Positions 8,610 through 17,047 of a stretch of 64,000 nt of DNA are shown here, piece after piece. Both the position numbers and the translations under genes were made by a program. The stretch's first letter is position 1, and each line of letters opens with the position of its first letter. Location: positions 521,713-585,712 of the forward strand of contig NZ_JAOAMU010000003.1 of assembly GCF_025154075.1 (NCBI RefSeq), read 5' to 3'. The notes beneath the pieces are model-generated. The model ran no database searches, was not told the DNA's origin, and saw only the letters and a program-made list of their open reading frames with translations. The DNA is from Chryseobacterium herbae (lineage in GTDB: Bacteria; Bacteroidota; Bacteroidia; Flavobacteriales; Weeksellaceae).

Positions 8610-9563
8610 TCATCTTTTCTTGAAGAATGAGTCAACAAATTCCGTACCATTGAAAAGTTGGAGGTCCGTCATCTTTTCGCCCACCCCGATATATTTTACC
8701 GGAATCTGGAACTGATCTGATATGCCTATGACAACACCGCCTTTGGCAGTTCCGTCTAATTTTGTTACGGCTAATGCGTTCACTTCTGTGGCTGCTGTAA
8801 ACTGTTTTGCTTGTTCAAATGCATTCTGTCCTGTGGAGCCATCAAGAACGAGCAGGATCTCATGCGGGGCGTCAGGAATCACCTTCTGCATTACTCTTTT
8901 AATCTTGGAAAGTTCGTTCATCAAGTTGATCTTGTTGTGAAGTCTTCCTGCGGTATCTATAATCACTACGTCTGCATCTTGTGCTACGGCACTTTGAACG
9001 GTATCAAAAGCTACGGAAGCGGGATCTGAGCCCATATCCTGTTTAACGATAGGAACACCGACTCTTTCGCTCCAGATGACCAACTGGTCTACAGCTGCCG
9101 CTCTGAAGGTATCTGCCGCTCCAAGGACAACCTTTCTGCCTTCGGATTTGAACTGGTGAGCCAGTTTCCCGATAGTCGTTGTTTTTCCTACGCCATTTAC
9201 GCCGACTACCATAATAACGTAGGGCTTTTTAGAACTGTCTATATTTCCTGTTCCTGCGTGAGGATTTTCAAGAAGAAGTCGCGAGATCTCTTCACGAAGA
9301 ATATCATCCAGTTCATTGACACCTACATATTTATCACGGGCAACACGTTCTTCAATCCTTTCTATGATCTTGATGGTTGTGGATGCGCCTACGTCAGATG
9401 CAATAAGTATTTCTTCCAGGTTATCCAGTACCTCATCATCTACTTTGCTTTTACCGACTACGGCCTTCGTCATTTTTTCAAAGAAACCCTGGCTAGATTT
9501 TTCCAGACCTTTATCTAAAGTTTCTTTTTCTTCTTTTTTGAAAATATTTTTAAACCAACTCAT
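8610..9563 (-). CDS. ftsY: Signal recognition particle receptor FtsY
   Basis: This 317-aa SRP receptor GTPase delivers ribosome-nascent chains to the inner membrane. It has a short Lys/Glu-rich N-terminus (MSWFKNIFKKEEKE) without the long acidic A domain of E. coli, an N domain helical bundle (about 20-95), then the G domain: GVNGVGKTTTIGK P-loop near residue 120, AADTFRAAAVDQL, DTAGRL and TKLDGTAKGG. It starts 9 bp after the RidA-like gene, so the two are probably co-transcribed. Confidence 0.96.
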   Translation of the reverse strand: MSWFKNIFKKEEKETLDKGLEKSSQGFFEKMTKAVVGKSKVDDEVLDNLEEILIASDVGASTTIKIIERIEERVARDKYVGVNELDDILREEISRLLLENPHAGTGNIDSSKKPYVIMVVGVNGVGKTTTIGKLAHQFKSEGRKVVLGAADTFRAAAVDQLVIWSERVGVPIVKQDMGSDPASVAFDTVQSAVAQDADVVIIDTAGRLHNKINLMNELSKIKRVMQKVIPDAPHEILLVLDGSTGQNAFEQAKQFTAATEVNALAVTKLDGTAKGGVVIGISDQFQIPVKYIGVGEKMTDLQLFNGTEFVDSFFKKR

Positions 9564-9572
9564 AGTTCATTC

Positions 9573-10040
9573 TTATTTGTTTTTTATAACTGCCGTGGCT
9601 TCTACTTCTATCAGTACGTCATCTCTGAAAAGACGGCTTACTTCCACAAGGCTGCTCACGGGAGGATTTTGAAGGTTGATGTATAAGTCACGGATTTTTC
9701 TAAAGTCTGGCGTTTTGGAAATGTCAGTGATAAATATTCCCAGTTTTACAATATCCTTTCCTGTTGCTCCATATTCTTTCAGGATGCTTTCAATGTTTTT
9801 AAAAACCTGTTGGGTCTGCTTCTCGACATCGTTTCCTACGAGATTTCCTGCAGCATCCAATGGAACCTGTCCGGACAGTAATATCATTCTGGAATTTCCA
9901 CAGTCAATGCTTGTTGATTGTGACAATCCTTTAATGGTAAAAACTTCCGCCGAGTTTTTGTATTCTACATTGTTCATCTTTTTCTGACCGAATGAAAATA
10001 GAAAAATTGCTGTGAAAACCAGAACAAGAATCTTTTTCAT
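9573..10040 (-). CDS. Exported RidA (YjgF/UK114) family protein
   Basis: This 155-aa protein has an N-terminal signal peptide (MKKILVLVFTAIFLFSFGQ) followed by a Rid domain with the typical LSGQVPLDAAGNLVG strand, QTQQVFKNIESIL helix and VEVSRLFRDDVLIEVEATA end. Cytosolic RidA deaminates reactive enamines; the usual Arg lies in this last block, but a periplasmic function is unknown. A longer frame begins at 10088, but the ATG at 10040 was chosen because it gives a clean signal peptide and because a perfect -7 box (10077-10084) lies between the two. ftsY follows 9 bp downstream. Confidence 0.85.
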   Translation of the reverse strand: MKKILVLVFTAIFLFSFGQKKMNNVEYKNSAEVFTIKGLSQSTSIDCGNSRMILLSGQVPLDAAGNLVGNDVEKQTQQVFKNIESILKEYGATGKDIVKLGIFITDISKTPDFRKIRDLYINLQNPPVSSLVEVSRLFRDDVLIEVEATAVIKNK

Positions 10041-10076
10041 ATTGGTGTATATTGAATTGATTAATAATCTGGTGAA

Positions 10077-10084
10077 CAAAGATA
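10077..10084 (-). promoter_or_regulatory. -7 box of the ridA-like/ftsY unit
   Basis: TATCTTTG on the minus strand fits TAnnTTTG. The expected start of transcription near 10071 leaves a ~30-nt leader to the ATG at 10040 and rules out the longer frame starting at 10088. Confidence 0.55.
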
Positions 10085-10087
10085 ACA

Positions 10088-10118
10088 AAAAAACTACCCA
10101 AAATATGAGTAGTTTTTT
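10088..10118 (-). terminator. Terminator of the rpmB-rpmG-DUF4295 operon
   Basis: Stem AAAAAACTAC / GTAGTTTTTT, with the minus-strand copy ending in a T run, 22 bp past the DUF4295 stop. It lies where the -33 region of the next gene's promoter would be. Confidence 0.8.
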
Positions 10119-10139
10119 ATATTGTAAATAAAGTGGAGA

Positions 10140-10292
10140 TTATTTCTTCAAATAACCGTCTACTTCGTCTGCATTCATTACTTTTTCTTCGAAAACGTAA
10201 GCACCTGACTTAGATGACTTAACCATTTTCACAACTTTAGTCATTTTTTTTGACTGCCCGCTTTGTAGGGTTGCTACTACTTTCTTTGCCAT
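10140..10292 (-). CDS. DUF4295 domain-containing protein
   Basis: A 50-aa, Lys-rich protein starting MAKKVVATLQSG and ending DEVDGYLKK. Small proteins of this family sit directly after rpmG in Bacteroidota; this position and the basic composition suggest a ribosome-associated role, which is inference. It starts 19 bp after rpmG and is followed by the operon terminator. Confidence 0.88.
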   Translation of the reverse strand: MAKKVVATLQSGQSKKMTKVVKMVKSSKSGAYVFEEKVMNADEVDGYLKK

Positions 10293-10311
10293 GGTAAATT
10301 ATATTTATAAA

Positions 10312-10494
10312 TTACTTGATTTCTTTGTGAAGGGTAGATCTTTTAAGAACAGGATTGTACTTCTTAAGCTCTAATCTCTCTGTAGTGTTCTTTTTATTCT
10401 TAGTAGAAATGTATCTAGACATTCCTGGCATACCGCTCTCTTTGTGCTCTGTACATTCAAGGATTACTTGAACTCTATTTCCTTTTTTTGCCAT
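10312..10494 (-). CDS. rpmG: 50S ribosomal protein L33
   Basis: This 60-aa protein starts [18 protein letters not shown] and contains [22 protein letters not shown], the L33 signature, ending KEIK. Only one Cys is present, so it is the form without the four zinc-binding cysteines. It lies 6 bp downstream of rpmB, the usual L28-L33 order. Confidence 0.97.
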   Translation of the reverse strand: MAKKGNRVQVILECTEHKESGMPGMSRYISTKNKKNTTERLELKKYNPVLKRSTLHKEIK

Positions 10495-10500
10495 GATTTA

Positions 10501-10743
10501 TTAATTCTTTTTAATCAATCCGTTTCTAGTAGCTCTTTCAATAGCTTCTTCGATTCCAATCTTGTTAATCACTCTCAATCCATGAGCTGATACTTTCAGT
10601 GTTACGTGCTTATCCTGCTCCGGAAGGTAAAATTTCTTCTCTAATAAGTTAATTTCAAAACGACGCTTCGTCTTGTTATTAGCGTGAGAAACGTTGTTAC
10701 CAACCATTGCACGCTTTCCTGTTATTTGGCAAATTCTTGACAT
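10501..10743 (-). CDS. rpmB: 50S ribosomal protein L28
   Basis: This 80-aa protein starts [21 protein letters not shown] and continues [12 protein letters not shown], the L28 signature; the C-terminus has [17 protein letters not shown]. It lacks the CxxC pairs of zinc-binding L28. It is the first gene of the rpmB-rpmG-DUF4295 operon; the AT-rich ~150 bp upstream must hold the promoter, but no exact -7 match was found. Confidence 0.97.
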   Translation of the reverse strand: MSRICQITGKRAMVGNNVSHANNKTKRRFEINLLEKKFYLPEQDKHVTLKVSAHGLRVINKIGIEEAIERATRNGLIKKN

Positions 10744-10948
10744 ATCTCGATGTTCTTATTTGTATAATATTTGAGAGTGCAAAATAACGAAGAATTTTTT
10801 ATATAGACAAATCTTTTGGAAAATATTTACAAATAACTGACTGATTAATAATCATGATTTTTAAAATAAAATAAATCCCGAGACACGCTGAGCCAAGTGA
10901 CTGATATATTTCATGTAAGCTTTCTCTTAAAAGCAAATCCGAATACTT

Positions 10949-10956
10949 TACCTTTG
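10949..10956 (+). promoter_or_regulatory. -7 box of the T9SS repeat protein gene
   Basis: TACCTTTG matches TAnnTTTG, 27 bp upstream of the ATG at 10984. Its position supports that start over an in-frame codon at 10897. Confidence 0.5.
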
Positions 10957-10983
10957 TTTTTAATTAATCTAAATAAAAATAAC

Positions 10984-12696
10984 ATGAAGAGGATCTGTAT
11001 TCTTTTATCTATGATTCCCGTTGGGCTGATGGCTCAGAACTATACTGAAATCCAGACTGGTATGAAGAATTTCTACTATGGATCAGCTGATGTGGCTGAT
11101 ATGGATAATGACGGAAAGCAGGATGTGGTGATCAACGGAGCTATTGACAGCGATGGTGATGGAAACGTAGATACATCTTTTAACGAAGTATATAAAAATA
11201 ACGGGACTTCACTGGTGCCTTATGCCAATCTGGGAGCCAATGCAACCCATCTGGGAGATATCAAGTTCATGGATTTTGATAATGATGGTCTTATGGATAT
11301 TATTTCTACGGGACTCAGCTATAATGATATTGTAAACTATAAACATTACCGATTTAAAAATACCGGAACCGGTTTTGTAAAAGAAGCAGATCTTGCCGGA
11401 AAAATCTATGGATCTCTGGAAGCTTTTGATTTTGATAATGATGGTAAAGTAGATTATGCCATCAACGGAACTCAATATGTAGAAGGAACCGGTTTTGTCA
11501 ATAATGTTGATTTTTACAGAAATACAGGAACTGATTTTGAAATCACGAAAGCTTGGCACCCGGGAACGCAGAACGGAAGTTTCAAATTTGTAGATCTTAA
11601 TAATGACAACTTTCTTGATCTCGTTATTCTTGGAGTAGCTGATGGTGATAATCCTATTTGTAAAGTCTTTCTGAATCAGTCAGGAACATTGACGCTTTCA
11701 CAGGATTTCACAGCGCTTACGAGTGGAAAAATGGAGTATGCAGATTTCAATGCAGACGGGTTCCAGGATATAGTTATTACTGGCCAGGATACGAGTTATG
11801 ATGGATTTCTTGCTGTGCTCATGAATGATGGAACCGGACATTTAAATTTACAGAAGATAAATGTCGCAGAGATTGCAGATTCATCTGTCACTACGGGTGA
11901 TGTGAATAATGACGGCTATTATGATTTTATCGTTTCCGGAAATGATAGTAATAATGATGCCGTTGTAAAAACTTTTTTATATACTCCTTCGAATCAAAAT
12001 TTTACTGAAAATATACCTACAGGGCTGCATACGTTAGGAGGTCCGGGTTTTGTGAATCTACTTGACTTTGACAATGACCACCATCTGGATGTTCTATTGG
12101 CCGGATTTGATTGGGCAGATCCGGGCATGCCTTCACTTACCAAATTCTTCAAAAATACTTCTACTGAAGTTAATCTGAAACCTGTACCTCCCGCAGTCCT
12201 TAATGTAGTAAAAACAGGAAACCGTTTTAAATTCTCCTGGAGTGGTGCCTCTGATGATAAGACACCTGCAAATGCCCTTCGATACGAGATTAAAGTAGGA
12301 TCTACACCCGGAGCCGCCAATCTTGCGAAATATGTGGTGACAACACCATCATGGTTTCTGGATCTTGATTCTTCCATTCAGAATGTGTACTGGAGTGTAA
12401 AATCTATCGATGCTTCAAAAGTATTTTCTGATGCTTCTACGCAGGGTACATTGGGAACGCGTGATGTTGCTGTAAACAGTCAGGTTTCCATTTACCCGAA
12501 TCCGGCGTCTGAGAAAGTATTCATCAAAGGCGAAAAAGTTTCGGATGTTGAAATGTATTCTATGGATGGCAGAAAACAAAATATTGTTTTGAACAACGAT
12601 CAGTCTGTCAATATATCACACCTTACAAAAGGAGTGTACCTATTAAAACTGAAAATTAAAAATGAGATAACCACTCAAAAATTGATCATTAAATAA
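10984..12696 (+). CDS. T9SS-secreted VCBS/FG-GAP repeat protein
   Basis: This 570-aa surface or secreted protein has a signal peptide (MKRICILLSMIPVGLMAQ), about seven FG-GAP/VCBS-like repeats marked by DxDNDGxxD motifs (for example DMDNDGKQDVV, DFDNDGLMDII, DVNNDGYYDFI), a fibronectin type III-like segment (about 395-480), and a type IX C-terminal sorting domain (SIYPNPAS ... GVYLLKLK ... QKLIIK). The repeats resemble integrin alpha-type propellers and should bind calcium. The ligand is unknown. The start at 10984 is preferred for the signal peptide and the nearby -7 box. A strong terminator follows. Confidence 0.88.
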   Translation: MKRICILLSMIPVGLMAQNYTEIQTGMKNFYYGSADVADMDNDGKQDVVINGAIDSDGDGNVDTSFNEVYKNNGTSLVPYANLGANATHLGDIKFMDFDNDGLMDIISTGLSYNDIVNYKHYRFKNTGTGFVKEADLAGKIYGSLEAFDFDNDGKVDYAINGTQYVEGTGFVNNVDFYRNTGTDFEITKAWHPGTQNGSFKFVDLNNDNFLDLVILGVADGDNPICKVFLNQSGTLTLSQDFTALTSGKMEYADFNADGFQDIVITGQDTSYDGFLAVLMNDGTGHLNLQKINVAEIADSSVTTGDVNNDGYYDFIVSGNDSNNDAVVKTFLYTPSNQNFTENIPTGLHTLGGPGFVNLLDFDNDHHLDVLLAGFDWADPGMPSLTKFFKNTSTEVNLKPVPPAVLNVVKTGNRFKFSWSGASDDKTPANALRYEIKVGSTPGAANLAKYVVTTPSWFLDLDSSIQNVYWSVKSIDASKVFSDASTQGTLGTRDVAVNSQVSIYPNPASEKVFIKGEKVSDVEMYSMDGRKQNIVLNNDQSVNISHLTKGVYLLKLKIKNEITTQKLIIK

Positions 12697-12717
12697 AACT
12701 GAAAAGTTCTATTAGTA

Positions 12718-12756
12718 AGAAAAGCCAGACGTCCAGCTGGCTTTTCTATTTTTTTA
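12718..12756 (+). terminator. Terminator after the T9SS repeat protein
   Basis: An 11-bp stem (AGAAAAGCCAG / CTGGCTTTTCT) is followed by a T run, 22 bp after the stop. Confidence 0.88.
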
Positions 12757-12782
12757 TCGTAGAGATTGATGACTGATCTCAA

Positions 12783-12816
12783 AAAAGCACTTTATCCGGC
12801 TGGGTAAAGTGCTTTT
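12783..12816. terminator. Second hairpin, possibly bidirectional terminator
   Basis: Stem AAAAGCACTTTA / TAAAGTGCTTTT with a 10-nt loop and A/T-rich flanks on both sides, in the convergent gap between the T9SS gene and lnt. Confidence 0.6.
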
Positions 12817-12848
12817 GTTTAAGTGTTTAATTTTTTGATATAATGAAT

Positions 12849-12967
12849 GGGGGCTTCGAGTGCCTCAGCCCCCTTTATAGGATGCTTACATCATTATGAC
12901 TATAATTTTGATGACAAAGTATTACTGATAACAAATATTTCTGGGGGCTGAGGCTCTCGAAGCCCCC
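12849..12967. repeat. Inverted pair of GC-rich 25-bp repeats (dispersed element, copy 1)
   Basis: GGGGGCTTCGAGTGCCTCAG plus CCCCC at 12849-12873 is the reverse complement, with one mismatch, of a 25-mer at 12943-12967. Each arm can itself fold through GGGGGCT/AGCCCCC. The right arm with about 50 bp of flank recurs at 27743-27803. Both sites lie between convergent genes. Confidence 0.8.
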
Positions 12968-13032
12968 TTGTGATTAATTAGTTTTATAAAACCTCTTGTG
13001 TTGATTTGTGCAAAACATTAGTGTTTAAAAAA

Positions 13033-14667
13033 TCACGCCTTCTTCATCTTACTCCTGAACTTCTCAATCAAAAAGTAAAACAATAAAAAGCCTAATGCAA
13101 AAATGGAAAATCTTGATAACAGATCTCCGGCTCTCGTATAGAAAGTCATGGTTTCATACAGATTCACTTTTGCGAATAGGGCGGTTTTATCACCGTAGAA
13201 TGTGTCAGCTACTATTTCTCCTTTTGCATTGATGTGGGCTGATATACCGCTGTTGGCGGCGCGGGCAATTTCTCTTCTGGTTTCAATGGCTCTCAGTTTT
13301 GCATAAGAAAGAAGCTGTTTGTGCCCTTCCGTAACACCCCACCATGAGTCATTGGTCATAATGCCCATGAAATTGGCTCCTTTTTTCACGTAATCTGTAG
13401 TGAATTCACCGTAGATGCTCTCGTAGCAGATGACCGGTGCCATTCTGCCTTTGTTGTAAGGATTGGCAAATGACTTTCTCTCTTCGTCTATCCCCAAAGA
13501 AGCGACAGTTCCACCCAGGTTAAGCATGGCATCGCCCAGAAGAGGCTTTAAAACACTTATATAAGGGAATATTTCAACTCCGGGAACCAGTTTCCCTTTG
13601 TGATATACCTGAACCTTTTCCAGTGGAGCAACCTGAATAGCCGTATTGTAGCTTTCTACCCAAAGATCGGGATTGAGCTGATAGGCTTCCTTCGGCATCT
13701 TTTCCTGATTTTTGTAAAAACGGTGGGAAGAAATTCCGGTTGCGAAAACAGCGCCGGGATGTTTGGTTAAAAATCCTTTGATATTGTTTAAAAGTAAGCT
13801 CTTTTCAAAAGCAGTTTCAGAAATCGAGCCTCTTCCGGGTAGAGCTGTTTCAGGGGCAATATAATAATCTATTTTTCCTTTGGAATTGCTTTCAGCTAAT
13901 GTTAAAAGATCATTTTCAATGGTAAGGCTGTCCTTTGAATACTTTTCAGCATAAGGATCAAGATCGGGCTGCAGCATCAGAACATTGACCTGTCCGGAAG
14001 GTTTTTCGTTGAAGTTATTGTATTTAATTATTGAAATAACCATCGGAAGGATGATGAGTGCGCTTACAATAGATACATTTCTGATCAGGTCTCTCCTTTT
14101 TCTTCCGGCTTCCCAGGTTCTTATGGTATAGAAAATTAATACATTGACTAAAAGAATCCAGAAGCTTCCTCCGGTGGCTCCCAAAGTGTCATACCATTGT
14201 ATTAATTTAGGATAATCTGAAAATACATTTCCTAAGTTCAACCATGGCCAGGTAAGTTCCCAGTTCAGATGGAATTTTTCAAAACTCATCCATATCGCAA
14301 TCAAAAATCCTAATCCCCAATACGTTCCCTGTGCGTTTTTGTACCAGTGATAACATTGGAAAACAAGGGAGTACAGAAAGGAATTGACCAGAACAGGAAA
14401 TACAACCGCCATCATAGAATGGCTTCCATCCGGATTTTTTGCGCCATACAGCCATCCGGTCGTCACAATGTTCCAGACTACAAAACAAAGATAGGAGAGT
14501 CCGAAGACCATCCAGCTTTTTCTTTTGTAAGCTGAAAATTTTGATATGCCGTGTTCCATCATCAGAAGCGGAACAAGGGCAATAAATATAAAGAACGGAA
14601 CTCCGTAGGTAGGCCAGGAAACAGACAGCAGCATTGCTGAAATGAGGGTAAGTAAAATGTATTTCAT
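13033..14667 (-). CDS. lnt: Apolipoprotein N-acyltransferase
   Basis: This 544-aa integral membrane enzyme adds the third acyl chain to lipoproteins. About seven N-terminal membrane helices (to about residue 220) precede a nitrilase-fold periplasmic domain, and a C-terminal helix (about 515-538) closes it. The expected catalytic triad is visible: Glu in YYIAPETALPG, Lys in YHKGKLVPGVE, Cys in APVICYESIYGEF. Gene order next to a VanZ-like gene is divergent with 55 bp between starts. The many lipoproteins in this window are its likely substrates. Confidence 0.95.
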   Translation of the reverse strand: MKYILLTLISAMLLSVSWPTYGVPFFIFIALVPLLMMEHGISKFSAYKRKSWMVFGLSYLCFVVWNIVTTGWLYGAKNPDGSHSMMAVVFPVLVNSFLYSLVFQCYHWYKNAQGTYWGLGFLIAIWMSFEKFHLNWELTWPWLNLGNVFSDYPKLIQWYDTLGATGGSFWILLVNVLIFYTIRTWEAGRKRRDLIRNVSIVSALIILPMVISIIKYNNFNEKPSGQVNVLMLQPDLDPYAEKYSKDSLTIENDLLTLAESNSKGKIDYYIAPETALPGRGSISETAFEKSLLLNNIKGFLTKHPGAVFATGISSHRFYKNQEKMPKEAYQLNPDLWVESYNTAIQVAPLEKVQVYHKGKLVPGVEIFPYISVLKPLLGDAMLNLGGTVASLGIDEERKSFANPYNKGRMAPVICYESIYGEFTTDYVKKGANFMGIMTNDSWWGVTEGHKQLLSYAKLRAIETRREIARAANSGISAHINAKGEIVADTFYGDKTALFAKVNLYETMTFYTRAGDLLSRFSIFALGFLLFYFLIEKFRSKMKKA

Positions 14668-14684
14668 TAAATTAATTTAACACA

Positions 14685-14692
14685 CAAATTTA
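14685..14692 (-). promoter_or_regulatory. -7 box of lnt
   Basis: TAAATTTG on the minus strand fits TAnnTTTG, 17 bp upstream of the lnt ATG, predicting a leader of roughly 10-12 nt. Confidence 0.5.
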
Positions 14693-14708
14693 ATGTTTTT
14701 GAAATGAA

Positions 14709-14716
14709 TAAATTTG
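14709..14716 (+). promoter_or_regulatory. -7 box of the VanZ-like gene
   Basis: TAAATTTG ends 6 bp before the ATG at 14723, so transcription should begin at or next to the start codon. The same octamer on the opposite strand serves lnt. Confidence 0.5.
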
Positions 14717-14722
14717 CACTTG

Positions 14723-15145
14723 ATGTTAAAGAAATTTTACAAAATCATTATTGTTCCGTACATGCTGTTTTTGCTCTACCTTATGTTTTGGGGTATGGGC
14801 AGATTTCAGTATGATGATCATCTGATTACCGTGGAACCTATTTTTTCTACTCTCGAGTTTATCCATAATACGATCGGGTGGAAGGATGTTGTGATTATTG
14901 TTTTAGGTAATGTAGTGATGTTTATTCCCTTTGGGTTTCTGGGCTGGATTTTTCCTCAGTTTAAAGATCTGAAAACGCTGCTGTATGCCTTTATTTCTTC
15001 CATTGTCATCGTTGAAGCGCTCCAGTATTTTACAAGAATGGGCATATTTGAAGTGGATGATATTCTTCTGAATACCTTCGGTGTTTATCTGGGATGGTTA
15101 CTCTGTAAATTGATCGAAAAGAAATTTAGCCGTTTAGTTCTTTAG
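14723..15145 (+). CDS. VanZ family membrane protein
   Basis: This 140-aa protein has four membrane helices with VanZ-like features: a first helix after MLKKFYKIII, GNVVMFIPFGFLGWI in the middle, and EVDDILLNTFGVYLGW near the end, which is the typical D-x-x-L-N-T-x-G block. VanZ-like proteins are linked to low-level teicoplanin resistance in enterococci, but function here is unknown. A TTG codon nine bases upstream (14714) lies within the -7 box, so the ATG is taken as start. The 3' end overlaps proC by 20 bp on the opposite strand. Confidence 0.85.
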   Translation: MLKKFYKIIIVPYMLFLLYLMFWGMGRFQYDDHLITVEPIFSTLEFIHNTIGWKDVVIIVLGNVVMFIPFGFLGWIFPQFKDLKTLLYAFISSIVIVEALQYFTRMGIFEVDDILLNTFGVYLGWLLCKLIEKKFSRLVL

Positions 15146-15929
15146 CCCGTTTTTCAGCATTTAAAATTCCGTTTTTTAAAATGTCTTTAAAGCTGTTGTC
15201 TTCAAAAGTTTTCAAAGCGGCTTCAGTAGTTCCGCCCTTGGAAGCTACGTCTTTAATTAATTCTTCAAGGCTTTTGTCAGAATTGTTGATCAGGTGATAA
15301 GCACCCAGCATCGTTTGCTGTACAAACAGTTTAGAAAGATTTTCATCGATACCCATTTCTACACCGGCTTTTATCATTGCATCCACGATATAATAAAAGT
15401 AAGCAGGTCCGCTTCCTGAAAGCGCTGTAACGCCGTCCAGAAGGTCTTCGTTTTCGAGATAGACTGATCTTCCCGTACTATTTAATAGTCTTTCAATATT
15501 GATCAGCTGGCTGAAAGAAATGCCTCCTGCAGCGGTATAACCTGTAATTCCCATTCCGAGAAGGGTAGGAGAGTTCGGCATGGCTCTTACGACAAGAGGA
15601 TGGTTGAGTAAGGTTTGGATTTTTTCAATTTTGATCCCGGCCATAATAGAAAGAACCATCTGATTTTCTTTTAATGTAAACTGAAAATTCTGGGTTACAT
15701 GCTGAAAATCCTGAGGTTTTACAGCGATGATGATAAGATCGGCATCCAGCTCATGAGTCTCTTCAAAAGTAGAGATCTGAGATTTTGGAAACTCTTCTGC
15801 TATTTTAGAGATTTTGGACTCACTTCGTGTGATCAGATGAAGATCCTGCGGCTTAATCAGTTCATATTTTAAAAATGATTTAGAAAAGGAAAGGCCCATA
15901 TTTCCGGCTCCAAGAATAGCTATTTTCAT
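15126..15929 (-). CDS. proC: Pyrroline-5-carboxylate reductase
   Basis: This 267-aa enzyme makes the last step of proline synthesis using NAD(P)H. It has the N-terminal dinucleotide-binding motif GAGNMGLSF, VKPQDF, a SIMAGIKIEKIQ segment, RAMPNSPTLLGMGITG and the C-terminal DGVTALSGSGPAYFYYIVDAM and VASKGGTTEAAL signatures. Length is normal for the family. Its tail overlaps the convergent VanZ-like gene by 20 bp. Confidence 0.96.
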   Translation of the reverse strand: MKIAILGAGNMGLSFSKSFLKYELIKPQDLHLITRSESKISKIAEEFPKSQISTFEETHELDADLIIIAVKPQDFQHVTQNFQFTLKENQMVLSIMAGIKIEKIQTLLNHPLVVRAMPNSPTLLGMGITGYTAAGGISFSQLINIERLLNSTGRSVYLENEDLLDGVTALSGSGPAYFYYIVDAMIKAGVEMGIDENLSKLFVQQTMLGAYHLINNSDKSLEELIKDVASKGGTTEAALKTFEDNSFKDILKNGILNAEKRAKELNG

Positions 15930-16029
15930 GTTTGTGCTCTTTTTTTTAGCTAAAATAATATTTTTATTCCTTGATGACGCTCAATTCATAAAAAAACTGC
16001 TTCCAATAGGTTTGAAAACAGCTTCTGTA

Positions 16030-17043
16030 TTATAAAATATTCACCTCGCGTTCCAGTTCTATCCCGAACTTTTCCTGTACGGAATTGATGATCGCTGTGG
16101 AAAAATCATAAATTTCTTTTCCCGTAGCATTTTCCGTAGCATTCACGATGACCAGGGCCTGAAGTTTGTGCGAAGCGACGTTTCCAATTTGTTTTCCTTT
16201 CCATCCGCATTGTTCGATGAGCCATCCGGCTGGAACTTTTACCACATCTCCGTTGGGATAACCTGGAATATTTTCAAATTTCCTTTTCAGATCTTCGAAT
16301 TGTGCCAAAGGAATAGTCGGGTTCTTAAAAAAGCTTCCCGCATTTCCCGTTTCTTTTGGATCAGGTAATTTGCTTTGTCTGATGTTAATTACTGCTTTGG
16401 AAACATCCTGAATAGTGGGATGAGAAATTCCCAGATTTTCCAGTTCAGTTTTTATTGCTCCGTATTCAGTTTTAATATGATGATCCTTTTTGGTTAATTT
16501 GAAAGTAACTTCCAAAATCACATATCTTCCTTTTCCTTCCTGCTTGAAAATAGAATCCCTGTACCCGAAACGACAATCTTCAAGGTTGAATGTTTTAAGC
16601 TCAAGATTTTCAAGGTCTAAAACACTACAACTGACAAAAATATCTTTGATTTCCGTTCCGTAAGCTCCGATATTCTGCATCGGTGAAGTGCCTACATTTC
16701 CCGGGATCAAAGAAAGGTTTTCCAGTCCGCCATAATTTTTTTCAAGGCTGTACATCACGAATTCATGCCAGTTTTCTCCTGCTTTTGTCGTTACCAGAAT
16801 TTCGTTGTCATTCAGATCTTTTTCATCAATTCCTTTTAAACTAAGCTTAATCGCAAGACCTTCAAAATCCTTAGTCAAAAGAATATTGCTTCCTCCGCCT
16901 AAAAATAAAATATGAAGATCATGATTTTTAGAATAATGGATGGCATCCCTTAATTCTTCAAGGGTTTGTACTTCAATAAAGTATTTTGCTTTGACGTCAA
17001 CGCCGAATGTATTGTAAGGCTTTAGGGAAAAATTTTCTTGCAT
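16030..17043 (-). CDS. murB: UDP-N-acetylenolpyruvoylglucosamine reductase
   Basis: This 337-aa FAD enzyme reduces UDP-GlcNAc-enolpyruvate to UDP-MurNAc. Visible: NTFGVDVKAKYF, FAD-binding LGGGSNILL, GLENLSLIPGNVGTSPMQNIGAYG, the YRDS loop typical of type I MurB, catalytic Ser in GNAGSFFKNP, and a late Glu in the FGIELEREV end. It is the last gene of an aminotransferase-lipoprotein-murB unit, 4 bp after the lipoprotein. Together with murA (40972) the window holds both enzymes that make UDP-MurNAc. Confidence 0.95.
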   Translation of the reverse strand: MQENFSLKPYNTFGVDVKAKYFIEVQTLEELRDAIHYSKNHDLHILFLGGGSNILLTKDFEGLAIKLSLKGIDEKDLNDNEILVTTKAGENWHEFVMYSLEKNYGGLENLSLIPGNVGTSPMQNIGAYGTEIKDIFVSCSVLDLENLELKTFNLEDCRFGYRDSIFKQEGKGRYVILEVTFKLTKKDHHIKTEYGAIKTELENLGISHPTIQDVSKAVINIRQSKLPDPKETGNAGSFFKNPTIPLAQFEDLKRKFENIPGYPNGDVVKVPAGWLIEQCGWKGKQIGNVASHKLQALVIVNATENATGKEIYDFSTAIINSVQEKFGIELEREVNIL

Positions 17044-17047
17044 ATTG

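Noticed and set aside
10897..10983. Longer N-terminus for the T9SS repeat protein
   Set aside because: A -7 box lies inside this stretch and the ATG at 10984 begins a normal signal peptide.
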